Assembly: GCA_900110975.1 (NCBI GenBank)
Contig: FOFK01000008.1
Coordinates: 1 to 53,264, forward strand
Reading direction: 5' to 3'
Length of the DNA: 53,264 nucleotides
DNA from: Lachnospiraceae bacterium RM5
Lineage (GTDB): Bacteria > Bacillota > Clostridia > Lachnospirales > Lachnospiraceae
Positions within the stretch are counted from its first letter, which is position 1. The number at the start of each line of letters is the position of its first letter. Positions 41,571 through 51,700 of this stretch are shown here, piece after piece. Position numbers and translations under genes: made by a program. Under the pieces are notes generated by a model. That model was given only the letters and a program-made list of their open reading frames with translations. It ran no database searches and was not told the origin of the DNA.

Positions 41571-42209
41571 ATGAACGAAAAAACAATGCAGAAAGTAACT
41601 TATGGTTTGTATGTACTGACAACAAAAGAAGGGGAGAAGATAAACGGATGTATAATAAATACAATGACTCAACATACAACCACCCCGAATATTATATCAA
41701 TAACAGTTAATAAACAGAATTACACAGAAGAACTTATTAAAAAATCGGGGGAATTCAATGTTTCCATAATTGATGAAACAGCAAAATTTGATTTATTTAA
41801 AAGATTTGGATTTCAAAGTGGCAGAGATGTTGATAAATTCGCTGATTTTGATGAATCTGAATATAAAATTTTAGAAAATAACATTCCTATTATATTAAAG
41901 GGAGTTAATAGTTATGTATCTGCTGAGGTTATTGAGAGTATGGATATGGGAACTCATACCTTATTTATAGCAAAAGTAACAGATATGGATATAATTAATG
42001 ATAATAATTCGGCGTCATATGCATATTATCATGCAAATATAAAACCTAAGAAAGAAGAAGTGAAATCTAAAGGCAAAGTATGGGTATGTAAGATATGTGG
42101 TTATGTTTATGATGATGAGAAAGAAGCGGTTCCTTTTGAAGAGCTTCCGGATGACTGGGTTTGTCCGCTTTGTAAACATCCAAAGAGTGATTTTGAATTA
42201 CAGGAGTAG
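41571..42209 (+). CDS. Flavin reductase-rubredoxin fusion (high-molecular-weight rubredoxin type)
   Basis: 212 residues. Residues 1-150 are a flavin-reductase-like FMN domain ([25 protein letters not shown], then NISITVNK-like strands and a [13 protein letters not shown]-type loop). Residues 168-210 are a rubredoxin with iron ligands Cys173, Cys176, Cys198 and Cys201, in the short form without the usual mid insert. Such fusions pass electrons from NADH oxidoreductases to flavodiiron proteins that remove O2 or NO in strict anaerobes. No flavodiiron gene is next to it. The start is preceded by AAAGGCGGG, and the 13-bp hairpin array lies directly upstream. Confidence 0.88.
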   Translation: MNEKTMQKVTYGLYVLTTKEGEKINGCIINTMTQHTTTPNIISITVNKQNYTEELIKKSGEFNVSIIDETAKFDLFKRFGFQSGRDVDKFADFDESEYKILENNIPIILKGVNSYVSAEVIESMDMGTHTLFIAKVTDMDIINDNNSASYAYYHANIKPKKEEVKSKGKVWVCKICGYVYDDEKEAVPFEELPDDWVCPLCKHPKSDFELQE

Positions 42210-42270
42210 ATGGTGAGAAGGGGTTAGTGGGGTAGACGTTAAGAAGGGGTTGGTAGTGAATTATTAGCAA

Positions 42271-42686
42271 ATTACTAGCGGTGCGAAAAAAATGTCTAGA
42301 ATCTAGTAGTCGCCAGGAAGAAATTACTAGCGGGAGAGAAAAAATACTGAGAATCTAGTAATCGCCAAGCCGAGACTACTAGCGGTACGAAAGAAATGTC
42401 CAGATTCTAGTAATCGCTTAGGCGAGACTACTAGCGAGATGAAAAATTTGATGAAATTCTAGTAGTCGTCATGAAGAAATTACTAGCGAGATGAAAAATT
42501 TGATGAAATTCTAGTAGTCGTCATGAAGAAATTACTAGCGAGATGAAAAATTTGATGAAATTCTAGTAGTCGTCATGAAGAAATTACTAGTGGGAGAGAA
42601 AAAATACTGAGAATCTAGTAATCGCCAAGCTGAGACTACTAGTGGTGCGAAAAAAATGTCGAGAATCTAGTAGTCGCCAAGTCAAA
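42271..42686 (+). repeat. 52-bp tandem array, eight copies, CTAG-stem hairpins
   Basis: Units start at 42271, 42323, 42375, 42427, 42479, 42531, 42583 and 42635, exactly 52 bp apart, with a decayed ninth at 42687. Each has A(T/C)TACTAG, a 24-nt variable middle, CTAGTA(A/G)T and a 12-nt spacer, giving an 8-bp stem. Seven of eight units keep the second base pair (U-A, C-G or U-G); only the third has C opposite A. The middle units 4-6 are nearly identical, showing recent expansion. The array follows the rubredoxin gene, 3' of its stop. Confidence 0.92.
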
Positions 42687-42754
42687 ACTACCAAATGACT
42701 ACCAACTAATAGGAAAAGAATAGAAAGTAAAAAGAATATCTAGTCGATTTAAAC

Positions 42755-42806
42755 AAAAGATACTATGTTTTGTGTACAATATGCACAAAATATAGTATCT
42801 TTTTTT
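42755..42806 (+). terminator. Strong terminator after the 52-bp array
   Basis: AAAAGATACTATGTTTTGTG (42755-42774) pairs almost perfectly with 42784-42803 around a 9-nt loop, followed by TTTTTTT. It would end any transcript from the rubredoxin gene through the array and isolates the large secreted gene behind it. Confidence 0.85.
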
Positions 42807-42861
42807 GGTGAAATAAGGGTAAAATTTACAATTAACTCTAGAAATTCAAATAAATCTATGT

Positions 42862-42892
42862 TATAATGGTGCAATGATATGGTGTAACCATA
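42862..42892 (+). promoter_or_regulatory. -10 box and downstream TATGGT-GTA-ACCATA operator-like dyad
   Basis: TATAAT at 42862-42867 lacks a recognisable -35 at 17 bp. From 42878, at about the transcript start, lies a 15-bp perfect dyad, TATGGT-GTA-ACCATA. The position just after the -10 suits a repressor site. The start codon is 32 bp further on. Confidence 0.5.
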
Positions 42893-42923
42893 ACTATAAT
42901 AATAATAAGAAAGGAGTACGGAA

Positions 42924-45900
42924 ATGAAGAAACAAAGAAGATTTTTAAGTTTGTTTATGACCATTGCAATGGTAGTAAGTATGTTTGCAGGATATGCAGC
43001 TAATTTAAAAGTTGCATTTGCAGATGCTGATGCTACTATAAGATGGCATTTCCAGAACAGTAAAGATTGGGAACTTTGTGGAGCTTGGCTCTATGAAGGC
43101 TCAGGATGGACAACAAACAGATCCCCTGTAGATAAATGCGTAATCTTTACAAAAGAAGAAGATCCTGAAACAGGTGATACAAACTACAAACAGGTTTGGC
43201 CTGGTGCAGCGATGGAAAAAGAAGAAGGACATGAAGGTTGGGTAACAGTTGAAGCTACTTATGATACAGCTGAAGTACTCACAAATGGTATGGTTCAGAT
43301 TTTCAACAACTATGTTGCTGATAACTGGACAAACGATACTACAACAGTAGCAGACCTTGATAATATTAAGGCAAATGCTATTGATGGTAAGGTTAAAATC
43401 AATGCCCTTACAGGAGAAGAAGATCAGGAAGTATTAGATTATTGGTCAGATTCACCTGAATCAATATTTGATACAAAACAGCAGACAGCTAATATTACTA
43501 TTACAAAGAAAGCTTTAGTATCTGCAAGTGCAACAGATCTTCCTACAGATATCTATGCAGAGTATGATACTGAAACAGATGATATTATTCTTACAATGGC
43601 ATATGCAAATGGTGCTGTTAAGAAAGTTAATGGAAATAAAACAGCTGATGCTGAAATTCCAGAAAGCTATGCAGATGCACCAGCTCCTGTTACAGAGTAT
43701 GCTATTACTCAGGACCTTACAAATGTAACATCAACAAATGGTGTAGCTAAGGTTGAAGAAAATGCAGCATTTGAAACAACTCTTGCAGCTGCTGATGAAA
43801 CATATACTATAAATGCAGTTACAGTAACAATGAACGGAGAAGATATAACAGAAACAGCTTATAATGCTGAAACAGGTGTTGTATCTATTGAAGCTGTAAC
43901 AGGTGATGTAGTTATCACAGCTTCAGCTGAAGGAGAACCTGTTGAACCAACAGATATTGCTGATATCGTTGAAGAAGGTCAGACAATTTACTCTATCGGT
44001 TCAGCTATGGCACCTCAGGCTTGGGCTCCAGAAAAAATCGTAAATGCTATGGAAGAAGTAGAAGGATTCCCTGGCGTATACAAAATCGATATTAATGTAC
44101 CTGCTGAAAAAGATGCAGTCGTTGATGAAAACGGAGACGTTGAATATTCAGATGCAGGCGAATGGACATACAGATTTGGTATCTGTGCAACAACAGTTGA
44201 TACAACAAATGTTTGGAACAGAGTATTAGTTGGAACAACTACTGCTCCAGAAGTAACAGATGGTACATCTAACTGCTTATCAAATATCAGACCAAGACTT
44301 GAAGATAAAGCTTATACAGCAACAGTTTATTTTGATTCAACAACTGGTGCGGTAGCTATCTACAAAGCTGATGAAGATATTTCATCAGAAAGTCGTGTTC
44401 CTTACACATTAAGCTGGGTAGGAAATGATAATGATGAACCATATATTGCTCCAGAAGCATATGCAGATTTTGCAACAGTTGGAGATTATGAAGCTACATT
44501 ATCAACAGCTGACAGAGCAACAGATCTTGAAAAATGTGGATTTAATGAAGATTCAGATCTTCCAGATTTTGATTCATTATTAAATACACTCTATGGAAAA
44601 CTTGAAGGAACAAATGGTAATGTATCTGATATAGTAGAAGAAGGTGAAACACTTTATACACTTGGTTCTGCTATGGCGCCAGTTGCTTGGAATCCAGATG
44701 CACAGGAAAACTTATTCCAGCCTACAAAATGGGATGGAGTTGTTAAAGCTAACATTAGTGTACCAGCAGATGGTGCAAATGAATGGGAATACAGATTTGG
44801 TATCTGTGCAACAACAGCTGATACAACAAATGTTTGGAACAGAATATTAGTTGGAACAACAGTTGCTCCAGAAACAACTGATACAACATCTAACTGTTTA
44901 ACAAATATCAGACCAGCACTTGAAGCTGAAGCATATACTGCTACAGTATATCTTGATACAACAACAGGTGCTGTAATGATTTATAAGAATGAAGATGATA
45001 ATGCAGACCTTAAGTCTTGCCCATCAGAACCAGTAGCATATACAATGAGCTGGGTAGGATATGATAATCAGGAAGAATATATTGCTCCAGCAGATTATGC
45101 AGCTTTTGAAACAGTTGGTGATTATGAAGCCATATTAATTGCTGAAGGTGGTAGAACAGCTGATCTTGAGAAGTGTGGATTTACAGCTGATTCAGATCTT
45201 CCTGATTTCCAGACATTAAATGATGAATTAAATACAAAACTTACAAGATTTAATGTAGCAGATGTAGTGGAAGAAGGCGAAACAATTTATACAATTGGAT
45301 CAGCTATGTCAGAAGTACCTTGGGGACCACAGGATTCTGCTAATATGTTTGAAGAGACAAAATGGGATGGTGTAGTTAAATATACTATCCATGTACCAGC
45401 AGAAGGTGCAAACGAATGGGAATACAGATTCGGTATTATTGCAACAACAGCTGATACAACAAATGCTTGGAATAGAATATTAGTTGGAACAACAGTTGCT
45501 CCAGAAACAACTGATACAACATCTAATTGCTTAACAAATATCAGACCAGCACTTGAAGCTGAAGCATATGATGCTACAGTATATCTTGATACAACAACAG
45601 GTGCTGTAATGATTTATAAGAATGCTGATGAAACACTTGATGGTAATTCATCACCATCAGAACCAGTAGCATATACAATGAGCTGGGTAGGAAATGACAA
45701 TGATGAAGCATATATTGCACCAGCAGATTATGCAGATTTTGCAACAGTTGGAGATTATGAAGCTACATTAAATGGTAAAGATGATAGAACAGCTGATCTT
45801 GAAAAATGCGGATTTGAAGCTGATTCTGAACTTCCTGATTTTGTAGCATTAAACGAAGATTTAGATGCAAAACTTACAACATTAAAGGTTTCTGATCTCG

Positions 45901-48395
45901 TAGGAGATGATGAAACAATTTATACAATTGGATCAGCTATGTCAGATGTAGCTTGGAATCCAGATAACATCTTCAATAAGATGGAAGAAACAAAATGGGA
46001 TGATGTTGTTAAATATACTATTCATGTACCAGCAGAAGGTGCAAATGAATGGGAATACAGATTTGGTATCTGTGCAACAACAGCTGATACAACAAATGTT
46101 TGGAATAGAATATTAGTTGGAACAGATGTTGCTCCAGAAGTAACAGATACAACATCAAACTGCTTAACAAATATCAGACCTCAGCTTGAAGCTGAACCAT
46201 ATGATGCAACAGTTTACTTAGATACAAAGACTGGTGCTGTAGTAATCTTTAAGGTAGCTGATGATGGCAGCGAACTTTCTACACCAGATGGATTTGTTGA
46301 TTATACAATGAGCTGGGTAGGAAATGATAATGATGAACCATATTATTCATTAGATGAATACAAAGAATTTGCAACAGTTGGAGATTATGAAGCTACATTA
46401 TCAACAGAAGATAGAGTAGCTGATCTTGCAAAATGTGGATTTGATGCTGATTCAGTTCTTCCTGATTTTGAAGGATTAAGAACAGATTTAGCTAAGAAAT
46501 TAGTAAGACTTAATGTAGCTGATATCGTAAAAGAAGGCGAAACAATTTACACAATTGGTTCTGCTATGGCTACAGATGCTTGGGACCCATCATCATCTCT
46601 CAACGCTATGGTTCCAACAAAATGGCCTGATGTATATAAATATACAGTCAGAGTTCCTGCAGCATCTTATGATGATGGAAATGTTACAGGAGATTGGGCT
46701 CACAGATTTGGTATCATTGCTACAACAGTTGATACAACACAGAACTGGAACAGATTATTACTTGGAACAAATGTATTACCAGAAGTAACAGATACAACAT
46801 CTTGCTGCTTATCAAATATCAGACTTCCACTTGAAGAATTAGAGTATGATGCAACAATCTACTTCGATGCTTCAACAGGAGCTGTTATGGTTTACAAGAA
46901 TGCAGATGATGATAATGTTGCATACACAATTCCTTCTAAACCAGTTGAATATACATTAAGCTGGGTAGGAAATGATGATAATGAACCATACTTCACTGCA
47001 TCAGAATATGATATGTTCGATACAGTTGCTGAATATACAGCAACATTAGGTGAAGCTGCTGATAGAAGTGCTGACCTTGAAAAATGCGGATATACAGAAG
47101 AAAAATTAGTACCTGACTTTGCTTATCTTAATAAAGAATTAGCATTAAAACTTCAGAATAAAGATGAGTTATCAGTTGAACTTGCAGTTGAAGATATTGA
47201 AGAAACAATTGGAAAAGATTCAATTGGAGCAACAGTTCAGTCAACAGCTAAAGTAACAGTTAACGGTGTTGAATTTAAAGATTCTATTGCTTACACATCA
47301 TCTAATGAAGATGTAGCATCAGTAGATTCACTTGGAACAATTACACTTAATGGTTATGGTGTAGCAACTATTACAGCTATAGCTGCAAATGGTGAACTTT
47401 CAAATGAATTTACAGTAACAGTTAACAGAGATATTATTCCAGTTTCTGTTGCTTACAGAGTACAGGTTCAGAAGACTGGATGGGAAAAATCATTCGTTAA
47501 GGATGGAGCAACATCAGGAACAGTAGGAAAAGCTTTAAGACTTGAGGCAATTCAGATTAAACTTCTTGATGAAGAAGGAAATGAACTTTCAGAAGACCTT
47601 GGTGGTATTGAATACAGAACACACGTTCAGAAGAACGGATGGGAAAAATCATATGCTGCTAATGGAGCAACATCAGGAACAGTAGGAAAAGCACTTAGAC
47701 TTGAAGCAATTCAGATCAGACTTACTGGAACAATTGCTGAACAGTATGATGTATATTATAGAGTACAGGCTGAAAAATTCGGATGGCTCGGATGGGCTAA
47801 GAATGATGAAGAAGCTGGTACAGCAGGATATGCATACAGACTTGAGGCAATCCAGATTCAGTTAGTAGAAAAAGAAGAAGGCGAAGCTCCTGAATCAGGA
47901 AGTAAAGCTGCATTCTATGATAAGAAGGCAATCCCTACAGTATCTTACAAGACACAGGTTCAGACATTCGGATGGGAAAAGAAATATGCAACAAATGGAG
48001 CAACATCAGGAACAGTAGGAAAGGCTAAACGTCTTGAAGCTATCAGAATTAAGATTTCTAACGCTAAGGGTTATGCTGGTTCTATCGAATACAGAACTCA
48101 TGTTCAGAAACAGGGATGGCAGAAATTTGTTTCTAATGACGCTTTATCAGGAACAGTAGGAAAAGCACTTAGACTTGAAGCAATCCAGATTAAACTTACA
48201 GGTGAACTCGCAGATAACTTTGATGTTTACTACAGAGTTCAGGCTCAGAAGTTTGGTTGGATGGGATGGGCTAAGAATGGCGCATCTGCAGGAACATCAG
48301 GATTCGGATACAGACTTGAAGCTATCCAGATTCAGTTAGTATACAAGAATACTGTAGCTCCTGGCTCAACAGCTAATGCTTACAGAAAAAAATAA
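42924..48395 (+). CDS. Giant secreted starch-binding scaffold: CBM26-like, five SusE-like modules, Big2, six ChW repeats
   Basis: 1823 residues, SD AAAGGAG. Signal peptide 1-34 (ends near AFADA). Residues 36-180 resemble CBM26-type starch-binding modules (WHFQNS..W....AWLYEG, VWPGAAM, VQIFNNY). A linker and a small beta domain follow to about 345. Five modules of roughly 210 residues start at 347, 569, 780, 991 and 1200; each has TIGSAM....W.P, a (W/E)xxRFGI(C/I)A strand, DTT..WNR(I/V/L)L(V/L)GT, TSNCL.NIR, Y(T/D)ATVY.D..TGAV, and a closing LEKCGF. About 1415-1505 is a Big2 Ig-like domain, and from 1510 there are six ChW repeats (VQ..GW, SGTVGKALRLEAIQI). No catalytic domain is present. ChW repeats are thought to bind the cell surface or other secreted proteins, so this looks like a starch-gathering surface scaffold. 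Confidence 0.85.
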   Translation: MKKQRRFLSLFMTIAMVVSMFAGYAANLKVAFADADATIRWHFQNSKDWELCGAWLYEGSGWTTNRSPVDKCVIFTKEEDPETGDTNYKQVWPGAAMEKEEGHEGWVTVEATYDTAEVLTNGMVQIFNNYVADNWTNDTTTVADLDNIKANAIDGKVKINALTGEEDQEVLDYWSDSPESIFDTKQQTANITITKKALVSASATDLPTDIYAEYDTETDDIILTMAYANGAVKKVNGNKTADAEIPESYADAPAPVTEYAITQDLTNVTSTNGVAKVEENAAFETTLAAADETYTINAVTVTMNGEDITETAYNAETGVVSIEAVTGDVVITASAEGEPVEPTDIADIVEEGQTIYSIGSAMAPQAWAPEKIVNAMEEVEGFPGVYKIDINVPAEKDAVVDENGDVEYSDAGEWTYRFGICATTVDTTNVWNRVLVGTTTAPEVTDGTSNCLSNIRPRLEDKAYTATVYFDSTTGAVAIYKADEDISSESRVPYTLSWVGNDNDEPYIAPEAYADFATVGDYEATLSTADRATDLEKCGFNEDSDLPDFDSLLNTLYGKLEGTNGNVSDIVEEGETLYTLGSAMAPVAWNPDAQENLFQPTKWDGVVKANISVPADGANEWEYRFGICATTADTTNVWNRILVGTTVAPETTDTTSNCLTNIRPALEAEAYTATVYLDTTTGAVMIYKNEDDNADLKSCPSEPVAYTMSWVGYDNQEEYIAPADYAAFETVGDYEAILIAEGGRTADLEKCGFTADSDLPDFQTLNDELNTKLTRFNVADVVEEGETIYTIGSAMSEVPWGPQDSANMFEETKWDGVVKYTIHVPAEGANEWEYRFGIIATTADTTNAWNRILVGTTVAPETTDTTSNCLTNIRPALEAEAYDATVYLDTTTGAVMIYKNADETLDGNSSPSEPVAYTMSWVGNDNDEAYIAPADYADFATVGDYEATLNGKDDRTADLEKCGFEADSELPDFVALNEDLDAKLTTLKVSDLVGDDETIYTIGSAMSDVAWNPDNIFNKMEETKWDDVVKYTIHVPAEGANEWEYRFGICATTADTTNVWNRILVGTDVAPEVTDTTSNCLTNIRPQLEAEPYDATVYLDTKTGAVVIFKVADDGSELSTPDGFVDYTMSWVGNDNDEPYYSLDEYKEFATVGDYEATLSTEDRVADLAKCGFDADSVLPDFEGLRTDLAKKLVRLNVADIVKEGETIYTIGSAMATDAWDPSSSLNAMVPTKWPDVYKYTVRVPAASYDDGNVTGDWAHRFGIIATTVDTTQNWNRLLLGTNVLPEVTDTTSCCLSNIRLPLEELEYDATIYFDASTGAVMVYKNADDDNVAYTIPSKPVEYTLSWVGNDDNEPYFTASEYDMFDTVAEYTATLGEAADRSADLEKCGYTEEKLVPDFAYLNKELALKLQNKDELSVELAVEDIEETIGKDSIGATVQSTAKVTVNGVEFKDSIAYTSSNEDVASVDSLGTITLNGYGVATITAIAANGELSNEFTVTVNRDIIPVSVAYRVQVQKTGWEKSFVKDGATSGTVGKALRLEAIQIKLLDEEGNELSEDLGGIEYRTHVQKNGWEKSYAANGATSGTVGKALRLEAIQIRLTGTIAEQYDVYYRVQAEKFGWLGWAKNDEEAGTAGYAYRLEAIQIQLVEKEEGEAPESGSKAAFYDKKAIPTVSYKTQVQTFGWEKKYATNGATSGTVGKAKRLEAIRIKISNAKGYAGSIEYRTHVQKQGWQKFVSNDALSGTVGKALRLEAIQIKLTGELADNFDVYYRVQAQKFGWMGWAKNGASAGTSGFGYRLEAIQIQLVYKNTVAPGSTANAYRKK
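43962..47163 (+). repeat. Five in-frame ~630-660-bp repeats encoding the SusE-like module
   Basis: Module starts at 43962, 44628, 45261, 45894 and 46521 (666, 633, 633 and 627 bp apart). Modules 2 and 3 are nearly identical at the DNA level over their central part (near 44790-44990 and 45420-45620), pointing to recent duplication or gene conversion. A sixth copy lies in the pullulanase gene at 51390. Confidence 0.85.
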
Positions 48396-48455
48396 TATAT
48401 AATTAATAAATTTATTATCTGATATTTTCAGTAATGATATAAATATATAAATTTT

Positions 48456-48484
48456 CCCCGGTACGAAAGTACCGGGGTTTTTTA
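48456..48484 (+). terminator. Terminator of the scaffold gene
   Basis: CCCCGGTAC pairs perfectly with GTACCGGGG around a GAAA tetraloop (9 bp) and is followed by seven T: a textbook intrinsic terminator. Confidence 0.95.
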
Positions 48485-48537
48485 TTGAAATTTTTACATC
48501 AACATGGTTATAGTGGTGGTTTTTTGAATTATGTATG

Positions 48538-48641
48538 TAAATTTGTACGAATATCTAGTCAAATTAAATATATTTTCGCAATAAATTTGTACAAAAAAAC
48601 ATTTATTAAGAGTAGATTTTTAGGTGATTTTTAAGTATAAT
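48538..48641 (+). promoter_or_regulatory. Upstream region of the pullulanase gene
   Basis: The 11-bp sequence TAAATTTGTAC occurs twice (48538 and 48582, 44 bp apart). TATAAT at 48636-48641 is a -10 candidate 64 bp before the start, but no good -35 lies upstream. The direct repeats could bind an activator. Confidence 0.4.
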
Positions 48642-48704
48642 TAAAGGGTATATTTATGCAGATATGTGAAATCTGTATATAAAAATAAAAAAAGGAGGAC
48701 TTAT

Positions 48705-51700
48705 ATGTTAAAAAGAGTTAATGCGATGTTGCTTGCTCTTGTTATGGTTTTTACAACTGTAATATCAGTTAATGGCTTATATACAAAGAAAGCATATGCT
48801 GGTGATGATAAGATTACAGTAGTATTTCATTTCACAGGCGCAAGTGATCTTAATGACTACAGATTGTGGTTATGGGACATTGGTGATGGTGGAGAATACA
48901 TAATGGAAAATACAGGCGATGAAGCTGTATTTTCAAAAGATTATGATGCTTCAACATTAAAAATTGGTTTTATTGTTAAGAAAGGCGAAGGCTGGGAAGG
49001 AAAAGATTATGCTAATGACAGATTCGTTTCTCTTACAGATGTAGTTTCTGGTACAGTTCACGTAAGAATCGTATCAAAAACAGCGGATTTTGAAACAGAT
49101 AAAACTGAAGCAGTACAGGGCTTAAAGATGCTTTCTGCAAAAACAACAGATTTAAAAACTGTTAATTTTGTATTATCACAGGCACCAGACTCTATTGATG
49201 ATTTAGGTATCAGAGTTCATGATTCTTACAATGATGAAGATGTTGAAATTGAATCAATTGAAGCTACAAATGCTGATAATACTGCATATGCAATTACACT
49301 TGCTAATAAGTTAGATCCATATGGAGCATATGAAATCGTATATGATACAAACCGTGTATTTATGATTGGTTTACCTGATCCATATATCTTAGAAGAATTT
49401 GAGGATGCATACACATATGAAGGTGATGACCTTGGTGCTACATATTCTCCAGAATCAACAACTTTCAGAGTTTGGGCTCCACTTGCTACAAGCTTAAGTG
49501 TAAACATCTATACATCAGGTACAGAAGGAAAGAATGATTTAATTACTTCAACTGAGATGACAAAAGATACAAGTGAAAGTGGAAAAGGTACATGGGTTGC
49601 TACAATTGATGGTGACTTAAATGGTAGATATTACACATATACAGCTAATGTATCAGGAGGAACTCAGGAAGATATCATTGATCCTTATGCGAGATCATCA
49701 GGAGCTAATGGTAAGAGAGGTATGATTTTAGACCTTGATTCTACAGATCCTGCAGGATGGGAGTCAGATACAAATCCAAATCCAAATGAAAATTATACAG
49801 ATGATGTTTTATATGAATTACACGTAAGAGATTTTTCTTATGATCCAAGTTCAGGGATTTCAGAAGGAAACAGAGGAAAATATCTTGCTTTTACTGAAAC
49901 AGGTACAACAGTAAATAATGAAGGCGTTATACCAACAGGTATTGATTACTTAAAAGACCTTGGTATAACACATGTTCATATTTTACCAATGTATGATTAT
50001 GGTTCAATTGATGAAACAAAAGATTTAAGTGCAAATTCAGCATTTAACTGGGGATATGATCCTGTAAACTTTAACATTCCTGAAGGTTCATATTCTACAG
50101 ATCCTTATAATGGTGAAGTTAGAGTAAATGAAGCAAAAGAAATGATCAAATCTATGCATGATAATAATCTTAGCATGGTTATGGACGTAGTTTATGGTCA
50201 TGTTCAGAGTTCTTCTGCATTCTCAGTAAACAGACTTACACCAGGATATTATTCAAGATCTAATTCATCAGCTTCTGGATGTGGTAATGATACTGCTACA
50301 GAAAGAACTATGAATAGAAAATTCATCGTTGATTCGTTCAAATACTGGGCAACTGAATATCATGTAGATGGTTTCAGAATTGACCAGGAAGGTTTATTTG
50401 ACGTTGATACAATTAATGAAGCAATCGAAGCATTACATGAGATTTCACCAGCTATCATCCTTTATGGTGAAGGTTGGGATATGAGCTCAACAAATATTTC
50501 AAAAGATATTCCTTTAGCATCTCAGGGTAATTCAGATTTAACAGTAGGTTGTGCTTACTTCTCTGATAATGTAAGAGATGGTCTTAAAGGTTCTGTATTT
50601 GATACTCTTCCAGGATATGTTTCTGGAGATTTAGCAAAAGTTACAACTGTTAAAGATGCTATCACAGCAACACCTGGATGGCAGGATTCAGCTGCAGCTG
50701 TAGTAAACTATAACTCTTGTCATGATAATTATACATTACTTGACAGATTACAGATTACAGACGGTAATAAAGGTCAGGACTTAAACTACTATGCAAAACA
50801 GTCAAGATTTGCAGCAGCAATCATTTATACTTGCCAGGGTATTCCTTTCATGCAGGCAGGTGAAGAAATCTTAAGAACAAAAGTTAAAGAAGTTCTTGAA
50901 GATGGAACAATTGTTTATGATGAAAACAGTTATGCCGGAAACAGTGAAGAAAATGCAATCAAGTGGGAAACACTTGCAGATGAGACATATAGCTCAACAA
51001 GAGATTTCTATAAAGGACTTATTGCATTAAGAAAAGCAAACCCAGGATTCAGATTAACAGAGGATGATGATATCTTTGATGTTAAAGTTGAAATGGGTAA
51101 ACAGTCAAATAACCAGAAGGGTATGTTATTTACAACAATTAACTCTGAACTTAACGGTGGTCAGGGTACAATTTACATGATTTACAATCCACTTACTACA
51201 GCTCAGGATATTACATTACCAGCTGTTGATGAAGATGGAAAGGTATGGAATGTTTATGTAAAAGGTGACAAGGCAGGAACAGAAATCCTTGAATCTGTAG
51301 ATTCAAAGGGAACAGTTAATGTAGAAGAAGGAACAGCACTTGTTGCAATTTGTGGTGATCCTGTAGAAGAACCAGCCGCACCAGTATCTGATATTGTTGA
51401 AGAAGGACAGACAATTTATACAATTGGTTCTGCAATGTCTAAAGAAGCTTGGAATCCAGATTCACAGGCAAATATGATGGGCGAAGGAATCGAAGGTAAC
51501 TATGGTTATATCTTAAGTGTACCTGCAGCTACAGATTCTGAAGGAAATGAGACAGGAGACTGGGCTCACAGATTTGGAATTATTGCAGTTACAACTGATA
51601 CAACAAATGTTTGGAACAGAATTTTAATTGGAACAACAGTTGCTCCAGAAGTAACAGATACAACATCTAACTGCTTATCAAATATCAGACTTCCTCTTGA

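Noticed and set aside
41373-41675. Minus-strand frame with ASYFRIILSHH-type repeats
   Set aside because: The apparent protein repeat is only the translation of the 13-bp DNA array in shifting frames; no SD, and it runs into the coding strand of the rubredoxin gene.
41381-42686. CRISPR arrays
   Set aside because: The tandem arrays have no constant-repeat/unique-spacer pattern (13-bp and 52-bp units repeat in full, with variation in all parts), and no cas genes are present.
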